Below are positions 18,108-28,744 of a DNA stretch of 64,000 nt, piece after piece; within the stretch, counting starts at the first letter, position 1; each line of letters starts with the position of its first letter. Under the pieces are notes generated by a model. It was given only the letters and a program-made list of their open reading frames with translations. It had not been told where the DNA came from and did no database searches. Source of the stretch: an uncultured Flavobacterium sp. (GTDB lineage Bacteria; Bacteroidota; Bacteroidia; Flavobacteriales; Flavobacteriaceae). Location: assembly GCA_937773775.1 (NCBI GenBank), contig CALJVL010000014.1, forward strand, positions 58,565 through 122,564, given 5' to 3'. A program made the translations under genes and the position numbers.

Positions 18108-18225
18108 AGGTAGTATTCTTTTTCGTGCAAGTTACATAAACAAACGATTCGTAAATATACAAGTAGGATTACCAAAGTATTAAGTTATTGTCTTATAATG
18201 TTTGTGGAACGAGGTATGAATTATT

Positions 18226-21200
18226 TTAAAAAGAAGCTCTTAACTGGACGTTTTCAGTATGAATAGTTTGAGTTGATTCACTCTTGCATCCCTGATAATT
18301 TAGATTAATATCTAGAAATTGGGTAATGTTCTTCTGAACTAGCAATCTCCAGGTTATGTTTTCACCCGTTTGTAGGCCTTCTAACATTTGGAAACCAACA
18401 GGGGAGTATTCATTACCATTAAATTTGTTTTGATAAAATGAAACTTCACCGTTCATGGTGAGTTTGTTATTCCCTGCATAGGTGAATGAAGTTCCAAAAC
18501 GACTTTGCAGTGGGGTTTCTAAATTGCCTATTTTGTTCTGCTTGTTTTGTAGCTCGTAAAACAGATCCCAACTTGTATTTTTTGAAAATAGGTAACTGAT
18601 TTTTGGGGCCAATTGATAACCTTTTATAGTGTAGTTTTTTTCGGGAAAGTTTTCAGATAACAGAAATGTTTGGATTGTTTTTCCAAAAATACCTAACAAC
18701 CAGCTTTTCTTGTATAAATGGGAATACTGGGTTTGGTGGGAGCTATTGTCGGATTCCTGAGGCCCTATAGAAAGTAAGTTTTTTGTCCGGTTTTGTAAAT
18801 AGGAATAGGTAACTGAATGGTTTTGCTTTCCTCGATTATAAAACAAGCTGTTTCTGAAACTGGAGCTGAGGCCCAAAACATTCTCCTTTGAGGTAGAAAA
18901 GGATTCAGTTCGAAATTGTTGCCTTCGTTTTTTGTTTTTCGATCAATGATAAAAGAAGTTTGATTGTAGAAAAAAGAAGCTATTTTTTTAAATCCGGTCT
19001 CGTTTTGCCACTGATTAGGATTTAAAATTATAGACTGGGAAAATTTAGTTTGATGTGTTTTAATGTACACTCGATTGGGCAAATAGATTCTAATGAAGGT
19101 AGCCTGATCAATAAACGGAGCTACTTCAAATTCTTGTAATTCCTGAATTCCATTGTCGTTGTAGTCATTCCAAGTGTAAACTCCTTGTCCAGCAGTAACT
19201 TATAGGTAAGTGAATTCCTGTTGTGGTAGCGTTCCAGAGATATTTTCGTATGCAGTTGTTCCTTGAATTAGTTGATTAAAAAAACGATCGTTGTAAACGA
19301 TTCTAGAATTTAGAGAAGGTTCATTCTTTTTTGAAGGGTTGGCAAAATTAAGAACCCTATAATTAGAGTAAACGGACAAATCGCTTTTGCTTGTTTAGAT
19401 TAATTTCGATTTCAAGAAATAGGTTTGTGAGCTGTTTACCCTTTGTAATAATCCACTCTGTATGCTGTCATTGTTTTTTTTCAAAAATCCCAATTCTACA
19501 TATACATTCGTACTATCGCCACGACCTGCGAAAAATCCGTATTCGGAAAAGCGCTGGCTTATACTGGACAATTGTTTTGTGGATTTATTTTTTTCTTGAT
19601 TGTCTTCAAACCGTTTGCTTGTGCCAATCCAGTTTTTATTAAAATGATATTTAATCTGAGATTCATTCCGAATGAATTTTGAAGAAGTTAGCGGTCCGTC
19701 GCTTTTCAAGTAAATGCCTTGATTTTGAAAGAGCCAGTTTTTAGTAGTGTATCGGCCATTTAGAATGTTCCTGTTGCCCGAAAAACTATCTGAAAAAGCT
19801 AGGTTTTCAAATTGGGAGGTTATCAATCCCTTATTTGCTGAATCAATCCTTTTCTTTAGGTTAAAATTGAGGCCAGACACTAATAAACTTTGATTTCCAA
19901 CAGCCGTTGTTCCAAGATTCCAATCCCTGTTAAACTCGATAGTGTAAACTCGTTCAACTGATGTGAAATCCTTTTGGATAAATTGATAATTTGCAAATGC
20001 ATCAACATCCCATTTTGCCGATAAAAGCCGTTGTTTTATGTTTATTTTGTCACTTAAACCTTGGTTGTCAGAGTCGTCACTATTTGAGAAAAGATTTTTA
20101 TCATTATTACTGATCCCCATTTCAAAATTAACGGTTGATTTTTCTGAGGGACTATAATTTCCTAAAAATGTGGCGATTTGAATTTTGGTGGGAGAAACCA
20201 ATTGAATAACTGGTTCATAACCTCCTTGCGGAATTCCGTTGATGGGTTCGACATATTCATATATTCGAGTGATGCCAGAAGCGTTTTTCAGTATGTAATT
20301 GCCTTTTTCAGATCCAATTGGAGTAAAGCGGACATTAAACAGTTCTTGTTGTGAGTCATTAGAATATTCAAATACTGTAACTGTATTAATAATAGTTTTT
20401 TTATACAACACTTTATTGTCAGAATAGGAATCCACGTATGCGGAAGGCGCTACCATTAATTCTGGATTGTCTCCAGCACCTACTAAAATTTGGGCTTGTT
20501 CTTCAGTAAGACTTTGTTGGAGTGGTTGGTTCTTTATATCATTTTCAGAATATAGGTAACTTCCAAAACTCCATCTTTCATTTTTATGAGTTGCTCCGGC
20601 GTAGCTTACAAAGCGGGTATAATTTCTATCCGAGTATTGATATTCTATTGCAATTCGCATTTCGGAGCTGATTGTAAACAGTGGAGTAAATGTGATTTCT
20701 CCGGCGTTGTAGTCGATTGTATAATCGTTGTTTTCTCCTCTTTTTAAAAGAAGCCCATTTACGTAAACTCGTTCAGAACCAGATATAACTAGGACGTACA
20801 ATTCGCCATTTGTCCCTTTTAGTTTATATGGACGCTGGCTACCTTCAATTCCAGTGAAATTGCTCTTTGCGTATTGGCCCCTTACTAAAGCCGCAGCCGC
20901 AAGCACCTCGGTTTTGTTGTTATCGGTTCCTAAAGTGAAATTGGCGGAAAGCCCTTGTACCTTTTTGTTAAAATCGAGAAATTCGGTTTATGATTTTCAA
21001 GAAACACATCCCCTGCCCGTAGGCTCCATTTGTCGCTGAAAAGCTCCATGAAAACATTGTCAAATTGATCCAGTTTTTGAGAGTAGCCTCCATCCCGTAA
21101 TGGAATGTTGCTGTCTTGTAAAGAAGCGCGTAGACTCACTTTTTGTGATAACTTGCCAGTGATTTGCAAGTCTAGATTGGAGTTTAAAACTGTGTTTTGG

Positions 21201-21655
21201 TTGTTGCCTACCGTGACGCCTCGCGTAATGCTTCCGGAAGTGCTTAGTCCGTCAAACGGGATGTTTTTTTGCGTAGGGTTGACAACGATTCGATAGAGCT
21301 TTTCTTCATTTATGTCAGTGCTGACGATTCGGCTGGGATCGTAAGTTTGGTACTTTTTCGTTAAGAAACTGGGGAATTGTAGGTATTTGACGGTTATTGA
21401 ATCTGAAGTTAGGGGAAATTTTTCATTTAGAACGAAGGTGCCAGTTTCAAAGTCAACGTTATAGAGAGATGGGTCAATAGTATTGTTATTAGCATCAAGC
21501 AAATTAAAAAAACTAGAATTGAGACTTTCGTTTTCAAGACGGATACTGTCCTTGGAAACAAGAATTTTTTTTGTTTTGTATAACGATTTACTCTCTTGGG
21601 CTTGCAACCCAGAAAAACAAATAATCATCGCTAGTAGCAATACCTTTTTGAACAT
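18226..21655 (-). pseudogene. Large outer-membrane beta-barrel protein gene, broken by two frameshifts and two stops
   Basis: Reading the minus strand from ATG 21655, a signal peptide (LLLAMIICFSGLQAQ) starts a protein that would be about 1,140 residues and ends in an outer-membrane-type aromatic terminus (VQLRASF). Four lesions interrupt it. (1) A one-base deletion in an A-run (plus strand T-run about 20962-20966) shifts TKKVQGLSANFTLG out of frame. (2) An in-frame TAA lies at 19395-19397. (3) An in-frame TAA lies at 19200-19202, where GAA (in YLEVTAG) is the likely ancestor. (4) A one-base deletion in a T-run (plus strand A-run 18897-18900) shifts NPFSTSKENVLG. Between lesions the coding is well preserved, including WNDYNDNGIQELQEFEVAPF, so decay is recent. 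Function unknown; probably a surface barrel conserved in Flavobacteriia. Confidence 0.8.
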
Positions 21656-21738
21656 AAAGAAAATAACGTCTAGATCTCAAAAGTAGTGTATTCTATATTA
21701 TTGAGTGCGATTGTGATACAATAACGATTAAAGTTTTA

Positions 21739-22998
21739 TTATTTGTCGTCACTGGTTACGATTTGCATTGTTTCCGTGCTCACTTGTTTTAAAATCACTT
21801 TTTTACCTTGTTCAACCGTTTGTGTGGCCGTATCATTAAAATGTCTAATGGTATATAAAGTCACATTCTCACTAAAGTCAACTTTGAATTTTTTTGATAA
21901 TATGGTATTCAAACTTTTAAAATTATCAAATTTATCTTCTACACATACGGCAAAACTAATTGCGGTGTTCTGAATTAAATTTACCTTTATTTTGAATTCA
22001 TGAAACAAGGAGAAGATTTCACTAATATTCTCTTCCATTATGAAAGAGAAGTCAATCGATGAGAGAGAAATTAACAATTGGTTTCTTTTTACTATAAAGC
22101 AAGGTAAATGAGGCTCTAGTGCAACTCCTTTAGAAACGCTTGTACCTTTTAATAAAGGATTAATAAAGGATTTTACATACAATGGAATTTCCTTTTTTTG
22201 TAAGGGTTGTAATGTTTTTGGATGGATAACTGTTGCGCCGTAAAAAGCTAATTCTATCGCTTCGCGATAAGAAATCTGATTCAGTAAACTCGCATTTTCA
22301 AAATACCTTGGGTCAGCATTCATGACTCCGGGAACATCTTTCCAGATCGTTACACTTTCTGCGTTCAAGCAATAAGCAAAGATGGCGGCAGTATAGTCAG
22401 ACCCTTCACGACCTAAGGTAGTTGTAAAATTATTTTCGTTAGAACCTAAGAATCCTTGAGTAACGTTTAAAATTTTTCTTTGTATATTTTTTGAAATATT
22501 TTTTTGTGTTAAGTCCCAATCTACTTCGGCGTCTCTATAGGTCGAGTTCGTTTTGATGAAATTACGAACATCAACCCATTGTGTTTTGATATTCATGAAG
22601 TTCATGAAATGACTCAAAATAGTTGTAGAAATCAATTCTCCAAAACTTACAATTTGATCGTACACAAAATTATAGTTTGGGGATTTGTTATGGGCCAAGA
22701 AATATTCTAAATCTGAAAAATGGGACTGTACCGCAACGAAAGCCTCATTGTTTTCGTCTTCAAATAAGTCCAATAAGATTTGGTTATGGTATTTTTTAAC
22801 TTCCTGAACAGACGATTGCAATGCGGACGATTTGTCAAAATAGTCTTTGATGACCGCTTCGAGGGCATTTGTTGTTTTCCCCATAGCGGAAACTACTAGC
22901 AGCACATCTTCAAAACCTACTTTTTGTAAAACCTCGTAAACATTTCTAATCCCTTCAGCATCTTTTACAGACGCTCCTCCAAATTTGAATACTCTCAT
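21739..22998 (-). CDS. lysC: Aspartate kinase (monofunctional)
   Basis: The 419-residue cytoplasmic enzyme phosphorylates aspartate, entering the lysine/threonine/methionine pathway. The kinase domain (1-285) shows KFGGASVKDAEGIRN, SFGELISTTIL, TTLGREGSDYTAAIFAYCL and WKDVPGVMNADPR. ACT-like regulatory sequence occupies about 300-400 (SLSSIDFSFIMEENISEIF). There is no fused homoserine dehydrogenase. It is 27 nt downstream of the GNAT gene on the same strand, a likely operon. The gene symbol is by function; which of several aspartokinase isoforms it represents cannot be told. Confidence 0.9.
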   Translation of the reverse strand: MRVFKFGGASVKDAEGIRNVYEVLQKVGFEDVLLVVSAMGKTTNALEAVIKDYFDKSSALQSSVQEVKKYHNQILLDLFEDENNEAFVAVQSHFSDLEYFLAHNKSPNYNFVYDQIVSFGELISTTILSHFMNFMNIKTQWVDVRNFIKTNSTYRDAEVDWDLTQKNISKNIQRKILNVTQGFLGSNENNFTTTLGREGSDYTAAIFAYCLNAESVTIWKDVPGVMNADPRYFENASLLNQISYREAIELAFYGATVIHPKTLQPLQKKEIPLYVKSFINPLLKGTSVSKGVALEPHLPCFIVKRNQLLISLSSIDFSFIMEENISEIFSLFHEFKIKVNLIQNTAISFAVCVEDKFDNFKSLNTILSKKFKVDFSENVTLYTIRHFNDTATQTVEQGKKVILKQVSTETMQIVTSDDK

Positions 22999-23025
22999 AT
23001 TTTTTAAACAAATAATATTGTAACT

Positions 23026-23505
23026 TTATTTCAATCTATTATCTACAAAATAATTGATTCCTTCCTCATCCATTTGTGCCAGATACCAGTTTTTAAGTAC
23101 TTTTGCGCCTGACTTTTCGTAGAATTCAATTGCGGGGGTATTCCAGTCAAGGACGTGCCAATCAATTCTGAGGACATTGTCCCTTTTACCTTGTTTGATG
23201 ATCTCAGAATATAAAGCATAGCCTAATCCAGTACCTCTCATCTTTTGCTTTACTACTAAATCTTCCAGATGGATTATTTTTCCTTTCCAAGTGGAATATC
23301 GATAATAATACAATGCAATTCCTACAATCTCTGATTCAACTTCTGCCACAAAAACATGAAATAATGGATTGGAACCAAAACCGTCCCGAACCAAGTCATC
23401 TACTGTTACTAAAACTGCATCGGGCTCTTTTTCATAATCCGCCAGTTCTTGAATTAATTCTAAAACTGCGTTCATGTCCTCTGCTTTTCCTCTTCGAATA
23501 TTCAT
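23026..23505 (-). CDS. GNAT-family N-acetyltransferase
   Basis: The 159-residue protein has the GNAT fold: [20 protein letters not shown] at the N-terminus, the acetyl-CoA loop [20 protein letters not shown] (about 88-107, R/Q-x-x-G-x-G/A type) and a [19 protein letters not shown] strand-helix. It resembles the diamine (spermidine/thialysine) acetyltransferase branch, but the substrate is not certain. The perfect minus-strand -7 box TATATTTG at 23577-23584 fits its promoter. It is divergent from fbp and followed by aspartate kinase. Confidence 0.85.
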   Translation of the reverse strand: MNIRRGKAEDMNAVLELIQELADYEKEPDAVLVTVDDLVRDGFGSNPLFHVFVAEVESEIVGIALYYYRYSTWKGKIIHLEDLVVKQKMRGTGLGYALYSEIIKQGKRDNVLRIDWHVLDWNTPAIEFYEKSGAKVLKNWYLAQMDEEGINYFVDNRLK

Positions 23506-23576
23506 ATAATCTAATTTTAAAGGTTTAAATGCTCAAAATAGAGCTTTTCGACTCCTAATCTAGTTATTTTTGTCAG

Positions 23577-23584
23577 CAAATATA
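23577..23584 (-). promoter_or_regulatory. -7 promoter box of the GNAT-lysC unit
   Basis: TATATTTG on the minus strand, exact consensus, 71 nt before the GNAT ATG. A plus-strand TATTTTTG (23565-23572) next to it may serve fbp. Confidence 0.5.
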
Positions 23585-23674
23585 CAATACTGCCAAACTA
23601 AGTAAATTTTATTGAATCCATTTTCACAAAATTAGCGATATTTGTTGCCTTAAACTAACTACAACGATTTCGTA

Positions 23675-24694
23675 ATGGAAGAACGCAACAAGACCTTAGG
23701 GGAATTTATCATTGAAAACCAAAATGCCTTTCAATATTCGTCTGGCGAATTATCCAGAATTATTAATTCAATCAGATTGGCAGCTAAGGTGGTCAATTAT
23801 AAAGTGAACAAAGCTGGATTAGTTGACATCGTGGGATCGGCAGGAGAGCAAAACATTCAAGGAGAAGACCAGCAAAAAATGGATGTTTATGCCAATGAGG
23901 TTTTTATTCAAACTTTAATAAACCGTGAAATTGTATGTGGGATTGCTTCTGAGGAAAATGACGATTTTATAACTGTGCAGGGTAGCGATAATAGCCACAA
24001 CAATAAGTATGTGGTTTTAATGGATCCGCTAGACGGTTCGTCAAATATTGACGTAAACGTCTCTGTTGGGACTATTTTCTCTGTTTATAGAAGAATAACG
24101 CCAGAAGGAACTCCAGTAACAATTGAAGATTTCTTGCAGCCAGGTACAAATCAAGTTGCTGCTGGATATGTGATTTACGGGACGTCGACTATGATTGTTT
24201 ATACAACAGGTTATGGAGTTAACGGTTTTACGTTAAACCCAGCAATCGGAACCTTTTATTTGTCACATCCAAACATGAAGTTCTCCGAAGATGGGAATAT
24301 TTACTCTATTAATGAGGGGAACTATATTCATTTTCCTCAAGGTGTTAAAAATTATCTTAAGTACTGTCAATCGGAAGAAGGTGACAGACCGTATACTTCC
24401 CGTTATATAGGAAGTTTAGTCTCTGACATTCATAGAAATATGATAAAAGGAGGTATTTATATTTATCCAACAAGTTCTAAATCGCCAAAGGGGAAGTTAC
24501 GATTATTGTACGAATGCAATCCAATGGCATTCATTGTAGAGCAGGCCGGAGGAAAAGCGTCTGATGGTTTTGGTAGAATAATGGAAATTAAACCAACAGA
24601 ACTACACGAACGTGTGCCGTTTTTCTGTGGTAGTTATAACATGGTAGAGAAAGCAGAAGAATTTATGTATGAGGCGAAATTAAGCAAATACTAA
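23675..24694 (+). CDS. fbp: Fructose-1,6-bisphosphatase class 1
   Basis: The 339-residue enzyme hydrolyses fructose-1,6-bisphosphate to fructose-6-phosphate in gluconeogenesis. The metal site is [20 protein letters not shown], with the upstream acidic IASEENDDF loop, and the substrate-binding [19 protein letters not shown] and [20 protein letters not shown] segments. Length and motifs are normal for class 1. It is a single gene followed by a strong terminator. Confidence 0.95.
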   Translation: MEERNKTLGEFIIENQNAFQYSSGELSRIINSIRLAAKVVNYKVNKAGLVDIVGSAGEQNIQGEDQQKMDVYANEVFIQTLINREIVCGIASEENDDFITVQGSDNSHNNKYVVLMDPLDGSSNIDVNVSVGTIFSVYRRITPEGTPVTIEDFLQPGTNQVAAGYVIYGTSTMIVYTTGYGVNGFTLNPAIGTFYLSHPNMKFSEDGNIYSINEGNYIHFPQGVKNYLKYCQSEEGDRPYTSRYIGSLVSDIHRNMIKGGIYIYPTSSKSPKGKLRLLYECNPMAFIVEQAGGKASDGFGRIMEIKPTELHERVPFFCGSYNMVEKAEEFMYEAKLSKY

Positions 24695-24699
24695 AAAGC

Positions 24700-24736
24700 A
24701 TAAAAAAAGCTTCCGCTAACTACGGAAGCTTTCTTT
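24700..24736 (+). terminator. Bidirectional terminator between fbp and the TerB-like gene
   Basis: Perfect 10-bp stem AAAGCTTCCG/CGGAAGCTTT (24706-24715 with 24723-24732) flanked by A- and T-runs; serves both convergent genes. Confidence 0.85.
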
Positions 24737-24749
24737 GTTTTTATTAATT

Positions 24750-25181
24750 CTATTTTTCTACCTTTTCTATTTCTAATATAAAAGTCTCTAAGTCTGCTTT
24801 TTCGTCTGCTAATGAGAGAGCTTTAGAGACAACTGTATTTACATTTTCTGATGTAAAACCAATGCCTAAGCTAAGCTTTTTTAACATAACTTCTTGATTA
24901 TCACCTAGCTGATGGTCTACATTGACAATTCGAGCCAAATCAAATAAGCGCTCAATCCTTTGAGAGTTTAAGTAAGGAGGATTGATCGGGTACCTTGTAG
25001 GGTTCTCTAGAATTTCTTCATATTCTGCCAGAGATATTTCCAGTCTAATAGCTAATTTGTCTAAAAACTCTTTTTCTTCGGGGGCGAAAATCCCGTCTGC
25101 TAATGCTAATCTTACAATAGAAGAAAAGTGACCCTTATTCCTTTGTTTGAATTCGCTATCAAATAAATCTGAAAATGACAT
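24750..25181 (-). CDS. TerB-like (tellurite-resistance fold) protein
   Basis: The 143-residue helical protein resembles the TerB domain: HFSSIVRLALADGIFAPEEK, with the helix acidic pattern (DGxFxxxE) typical of that metal-binding fold. In Bacteroidota such single-domain proteins are common and not known to give tellurite resistance. The start MSFSDLFDSEF at 25181 is preferred over the longer frame (25316) because an exact minus-strand -7 box TATCTTTG lies at 25206-25213, inside that longer frame. Confidence 0.75.
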   Translation of the reverse strand: MSFSDLFDSEFKQRNKGHFSSIVRLALADGIFAPEEKEFLDKLAIRLEISLAEYEEILENPTRYPINPPYLNSQRIERLFDLARIVNVDHQLGDNQEVMLKKLSLGIGFTSENVNTVVSKALSLADEKADLETFILEIEKVEK

Positions 25182-25205
25182 AGTTAATTTTTTATTTATA
25201 CGGAG

Positions 25206-25213
25206 CAAAGATA
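25206..25213 (-). promoter_or_regulatory. -7 promoter box of the TerB-like gene
   Basis: TATCTTTG on the minus strand, exact consensus, 24 nt before ATG 25181; it decides the start. Confidence 0.55.
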
Positions 25214-25364
25214 ATTCAATTTTTAAAATATTAATTTTCTTTTTAGATTTTCTTTGAGTAGCATTATTTTTAATGAAATTGTAGATGATTTGCCGGTTCA
25301 ATTCAGTCATTTTCAAAATTAATCGTAAATTTACAAACCCTTTACCAATTAAATTATTTAAGCT

Positions 25365-25958
25365 ATGTCACAGTTTTGGATTTATTTTCAAATAGGATTA
25401 AAGCATGTTTTAGACGTATACTCTTATGATCATGTTCTGTTCTTAATCGCATTGGCTATTCCGTTTTCTTTCAAAGACTGGAAGAGAATAGTGCTCTTAG
25501 TATCGCTTTTTACGATAGGTCATACAATGGCTTTAGTGCTTTCTGTTTTTGGGATTATAGCAATCAAAGTGAGCGTCGTAGAATTATTAATTCCGATAAC
25601 CATTTTGATAACCGCATTTTATAACCTTTTAACTGCTGGCAGATCAAATAAAAAAGAGGGATTGAACTTAATTTTTTTTATTACCCTGTTTTTTGGTATA
25701 ATACATGGGTTGGGTTTTTCAAACTACTTCAAATCAATTCTAGGCGGAAGCGCTGTATCTAAATTATTGCCTTTGTCTGAATTCGCATTAGGAATTGAAG
25801 CTGCGCAAATTGTTGTAGTTTTTATTGTTTTGATTTTGTCGTATATTGTACAGACCGTTTTTAGGTTCTCAAGAAGGGATTGGGTTTTGGTTTTTTCGGC
25901 GTTCGTTATAGGCGTGGTGTTGCCAATGGTGTTAGGAAATGAAATTTGGATAAGATAA
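25365..25958 (+). CDS. HupE/UreJ-family membrane protein
   Basis: The 197-residue protein has about six transmembrane helices. The N-terminal GLKHVLDVYSYDHVLFLIAL, the SLFTIGHTMALVLS histidine motif and GIIHGLGFSNYFKSILGGS are hallmarks of HupE/UreJ proteins, a family linked to nickel or other metal uptake. No urease or hydrogenase genes are nearby, so the substrate is open. It is the first gene of a tight three-gene run with dCMP deaminase and ctpA. Confidence 0.75.
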   Translation: MSQFWIYFQIGLKHVLDVYSYDHVLFLIALAIPFSFKDWKRIVLLVSLFTIGHTMALVLSVFGIIAIKVSVVELLIPITILITAFYNLLTAGRSNKKEGLNLIFFITLFFGIIHGLGFSNYFKSILGGSAVSKLLPLSEFALGIEAAQIVVVFIVLILSYIVQTVFRFSRRDWVLVFSAFVIGVVLPMVLGNEIWIR

Positions 25959-25960
25959 AA

Positions 25961-26392
25961 ATGGAGACAAAAAAGTTGAATAAATACGACAAAGCATACC
26001 TTAGAATTGCCACGGAATGGGGGCTTTTATCGTATTGCAAACGGAGACAAGTGGGTGCGATAATTGTTCGTGATCGAATGATAATTTCGGATGGTTATAA
26101 TGGAACGCCTTCTGGTTTTGAAAACTGCTGTGAGGATGAAGAAGGGTTAACGCGTTGGGATGTTTTACATGCGGAGGCGAATGCAATACTAAAAGTAGCT
26201 AGATCCACTCAGTCTTGTGAAGGGGCAACTTTGTATATTACTCTTTCACCATGCAAAGAATGTAGTAAATTAATACACCAATCCGGAATAAAAAGAGTAG
26301 TGTACCATAAGGGATACCGTGATGATTCCGGAATTCAGTTTTTATTAAAAGCGGGAGTGATTGTTGAGCACATCCCGGCGCTAGAAGAATAA
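25961..26392 (+). CDS. dCMP/cytidine deaminase (ComEB-like)
   Basis: The 143-residue zinc enzyme shows the cytidine-deaminase motifs HAEANAILK (His ligand and catalytic Glu) and LSPCKECSKLIHQSG (two Cys ligands), plus the insertion SGFENCCEDEEGLTRWDVLH typical of deoxycytidylate deaminases. It would make dUMP for dTMP synthesis. ATG 25961 begins 2 nt after the HupE stop. Its own stop abuts the ctpA ATG with no gap, so the three genes are co-transcribed. Confidence 0.85.
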   Translation: METKKLNKYDKAYLRIATEWGLLSYCKRRQVGAIIVRDRMIISDGYNGTPSGFENCCEDEEGLTRWDVLHAEANAILKVARSTQSCEGATLYITLSPCKECSKLIHQSGIKRVVYHKGYRDDSGIQFLLKAGVIVEHIPALEE

Positions 26393-27985
26393 ATGAAAAA
26401 GAATATTAAATACCTTCCTTTACTACTTGTAGCCACTCTTGCGTTAGGGGTTTTGCTAGGGGTGCTTTTGAGCTCGTCTAACGAAAATTACTTTTCAGCA
26501 AGTGATACTTCAAAAACAAAACTCAGTAAACTGATTGACTTTATTGATAATGAATATGTAGATGATGTTGATACGGATTCTATCGTAAACATAACTGTCG
26601 ATAATATTTTAGGACAACTAGACCCTCATTCTGTTTATATGCCGCCAAGTGAGCAGGCGCAAGTTGCTGAAAACATGAAAGGCGATTTTGTGGGAATTGG
26701 AATTAATTTTTATATGTACAATGATTCTGTAGCTATCATAAAACCAGTTGAAAACGGTCCTTCTGCAAGGGCGGGGATTAAGTCAGGGGACAGAATTTTA
26801 TACGCGGGAAAGATAAAGCTTTTTGGACGTAAGTTGCCTAGCGATAGTTTATTTTCTAAGTTAAAAGGGGAACAAGGCTCTGTTGTTGAACTAACTATTT
26901 ACAGAAAATCAGAACGGAAAAGAATAAAAGTAAAAGTTAAAAGGGATGTTATTCCTTTAAAGAGCGTGGATGTTGCGATGCTGTTAGATGACGTCACGGG
27001 CTACGTAAAAATCAACCGATTTGCTGAAACGACATTTGAAGAGTTTAAGACAGGGCTGACCAAATTAAAAAAAGAGGGGGCAAAAGTACTGGTTATTGAT
27101 CTCAGGGATAATGGTGGTGGTTATATGGAAGAAGCCATTGACATTGCTGATGAGTTGTTAAAAGACAAACAATTAATCGTTTTTACCAAAAACAAAAGTG
27201 GCAATATAAAAAAGACCTTTGCTACTAAAAAAGGTAATTTCGAGAACGGAGGCGTGTTTGTATTAATCAATGAAAATAGTGCGTCTGCTAGCGAAATTCT
27301 TGCTGGTGCCATTCAAGATAATGATAGAGGAATTATTATGGGTCGCCGTTCTTTTGGCAAAGGGCTAGTGCAACGCGAAATGGATTTTGCTGATGGCTCC
27401 TCAGTGCGATTGACCGTTGCTAGATATTATACACCTACAGGGCGATCCATTCAAAAACCTTATTCCAACGGAAATGAAGAATATTTTAAAGAATCAGAAT
27501 CTCGTTTTGAAAAAGGAGAGCTTTATGAAAAAGATAGTATAAAAGTAGTGGATAGCTTGAAATACAAAACCCAAAAAGGAAAAATTGTATATGGAGGTGG
27601 AGGCATCGTCCCCGATATTTTCATACCGCTTGGAGTAGAGGACGGTAATGAAAATGTCCTTTATTTAATGCAATCTGGTATTGTTGGTAATTTTGTTTTT
27701 GAACAATTGGACAGTGATAGAAGTGTTTTTAAAAAGCTTTCATTTGAAGGTTTTGTTTCTAAAATGAATGCTACCAATTTATATTTTAAGCATTTTCAGG
27801 AACAGCTAAATAAAAACGGATTAGACATAAAGTTGACAAGTAGCAAGACAATGGTGAAGCGGTACCTCATGGCCGAGTTCGCCCGACAGTTATATGGAGA
27901 AGATAAATATTATGAAATTCTCCTAAAGGGAGACGCAATGATTAAAGCAATATTAAATAACAAAAGCGAAAAGGCAGGGTATTAA
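26393..27985 (+). CDS. S41-family C-terminal processing protease (CtpA-like)
   Basis: The 530-residue protein is anchored by one N-terminal helix (about 9-27) and faces the periplasm. A PDZ domain (about 85-165) contains AGIKSGDRILYAGKI. The S41 catalytic domain holds the nucleophile in NENSASASEILAGAIQDNDR and the general base Lys in GRRSFGKGLVQREMDFADGS. Such proteases trim exported or lipoprotein substrates from their C-termini. The last ~120 residues form a helical extension seen in Bacteroidota homologues. It starts immediately after the deaminase stop. Confidence 0.9.
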   Translation: MKKNIKYLPLLLVATLALGVLLGVLLSSSNENYFSASDTSKTKLSKLIDFIDNEYVDDVDTDSIVNITVDNILGQLDPHSVYMPPSEQAQVAENMKGDFVGIGINFYMYNDSVAIIKPVENGPSARAGIKSGDRILYAGKIKLFGRKLPSDSLFSKLKGEQGSVVELTIYRKSERKRIKVKVKRDVIPLKSVDVAMLLDDVTGYVKINRFAETTFEEFKTGLTKLKKEGAKVLVIDLRDNGGGYMEEAIDIADELLKDKQLIVFTKNKSGNIKKTFATKKGNFENGGVFVLINENSASASEILAGAIQDNDRGIIMGRRSFGKGLVQREMDFADGSSVRLTVARYYTPTGRSIQKPYSNGNEEYFKESESRFEKGELYEKDSIKVVDSLKYKTQKGKIVYGGGGIVPDIFIPLGVEDGNENVLYLMQSGIVGNFVFEQLDSDRSVFKKLSFEGFVSKMNATNLYFKHFQEQLNKNGLDIKLTSSKTMVKRYLMAEFARQLYGEDKYYEILLKGDAMIKAILNNKSEKAGY

Positions 27986-27994
27986 AAATATTTT

Positions 27995-28744
27995 TTATTT
28001 TTCGTTATCCCAGTCTTTCCTGAAACGAATAAGTTCTTTGTCAATCATGTCTTTAGAAGTCTTTAATAAATATTCTGCATCTTCAGAATATAGTGGTGGG
28101 AAATAAGTAATTTTTATTTCGGTAGTCCGTTTTCCAAAACATTTTAAAAAATGAGGGATAAAGGTATCGTCATTTACAAAAGCGTCTGATATTACTTTGT
28201 AATCAATAGCAACAGGAATTATAGCTGCTTCTATTTGAGTAGCAGTTCTAAACGAACCGTAATTAAATGCTACTGTCGTGGGTAAAACATGAGTTGTACC
28301 CTCAGGGAAGTTTATTACGGAGTTGCCGTTATTGATGATTTCTTTTATCCCTTCACAGGTCTTTTGTCTGCTATCTTGACATTTTCTATCTACGAAAACA
28401 ACACCTGATATTTTACAAAGATAACCGATAATAGGCCAGGATGCTACTTCTTTCTTGCCTACAGGAAAAGCATTAAGGTGGGTAACAATAAGTATTGGAT
28501 CGAAATAAGAACGGTGATTAGCAATGATTAATCCTTGAGCTTTGGGTAGCTCTCCGTATATAACACTGCGAATTCCTAAAATTCGATTTGTTATTTTTAG
28601 TATAAAATCACGAAGTAAAAGAGCGTTTCGTCTTGTAGTTTCTTCATTCCAAAAAAAACTTACCAAATAGAAGCTTAATGAAAAAAAAGAAACATATAGA
28701 ATGAAAATTATAAGTCTGATTAATCCAAGTAGAAATGAAAACAT
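27995..28744 (-). CDS. 1-acyl-sn-glycerol-3-phosphate acyltransferase (PlsC family)
   Basis: The 249-residue membrane-associated enzyme has a hydrophobic N-terminus (residues 5-32) and the HX4D catalytic motif in IIANHRSYFDPILI, followed by FVDRKCQDSRQK and the acyl-acceptor motif NFPEGTTH. It would acylate lysophosphatidate to phosphatidate. It is convergent with ctpA, with only 9 nt between the stop codons. Confidence 0.85.
   Translation of the reverse strand: MFSFLLGLIRLIIFILYVSFFSLSFYLVSFFWNEETTRRNALLLRDFILKITNRILGIRSVIYGELPKAQGLIIANHRSYFDPILIVTHLNAFPVGKKEVASWPIIGYLCKISGVVFVDRKCQDSRQKTCEGIKEIINNGNSVINFPEGTTHVLPTTVAFNYGSFRTATQIEAAIIPVAIDYKVISDAFVNDDTFIPHFLKCFGKRTTEIKITYFPPLYSEDAEYLLKTSKDMIDKELIRFRKDWDNEK

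Noticed and set aside
18765..21655. Programmed frameshifting or recoding in the large barrel gene
   Set aside because: Two separate homopolymer deletions plus two in-frame TAA codons, with no slippery heptamer plus structure; decay is the simpler explanation.
24750..25316. Longer start for the TerB-like gene at 25316
   Set aside because: The extra N-terminus is Lys/Asn-rich, contains the promoter box at 25206-25213 and does not resemble TerB.
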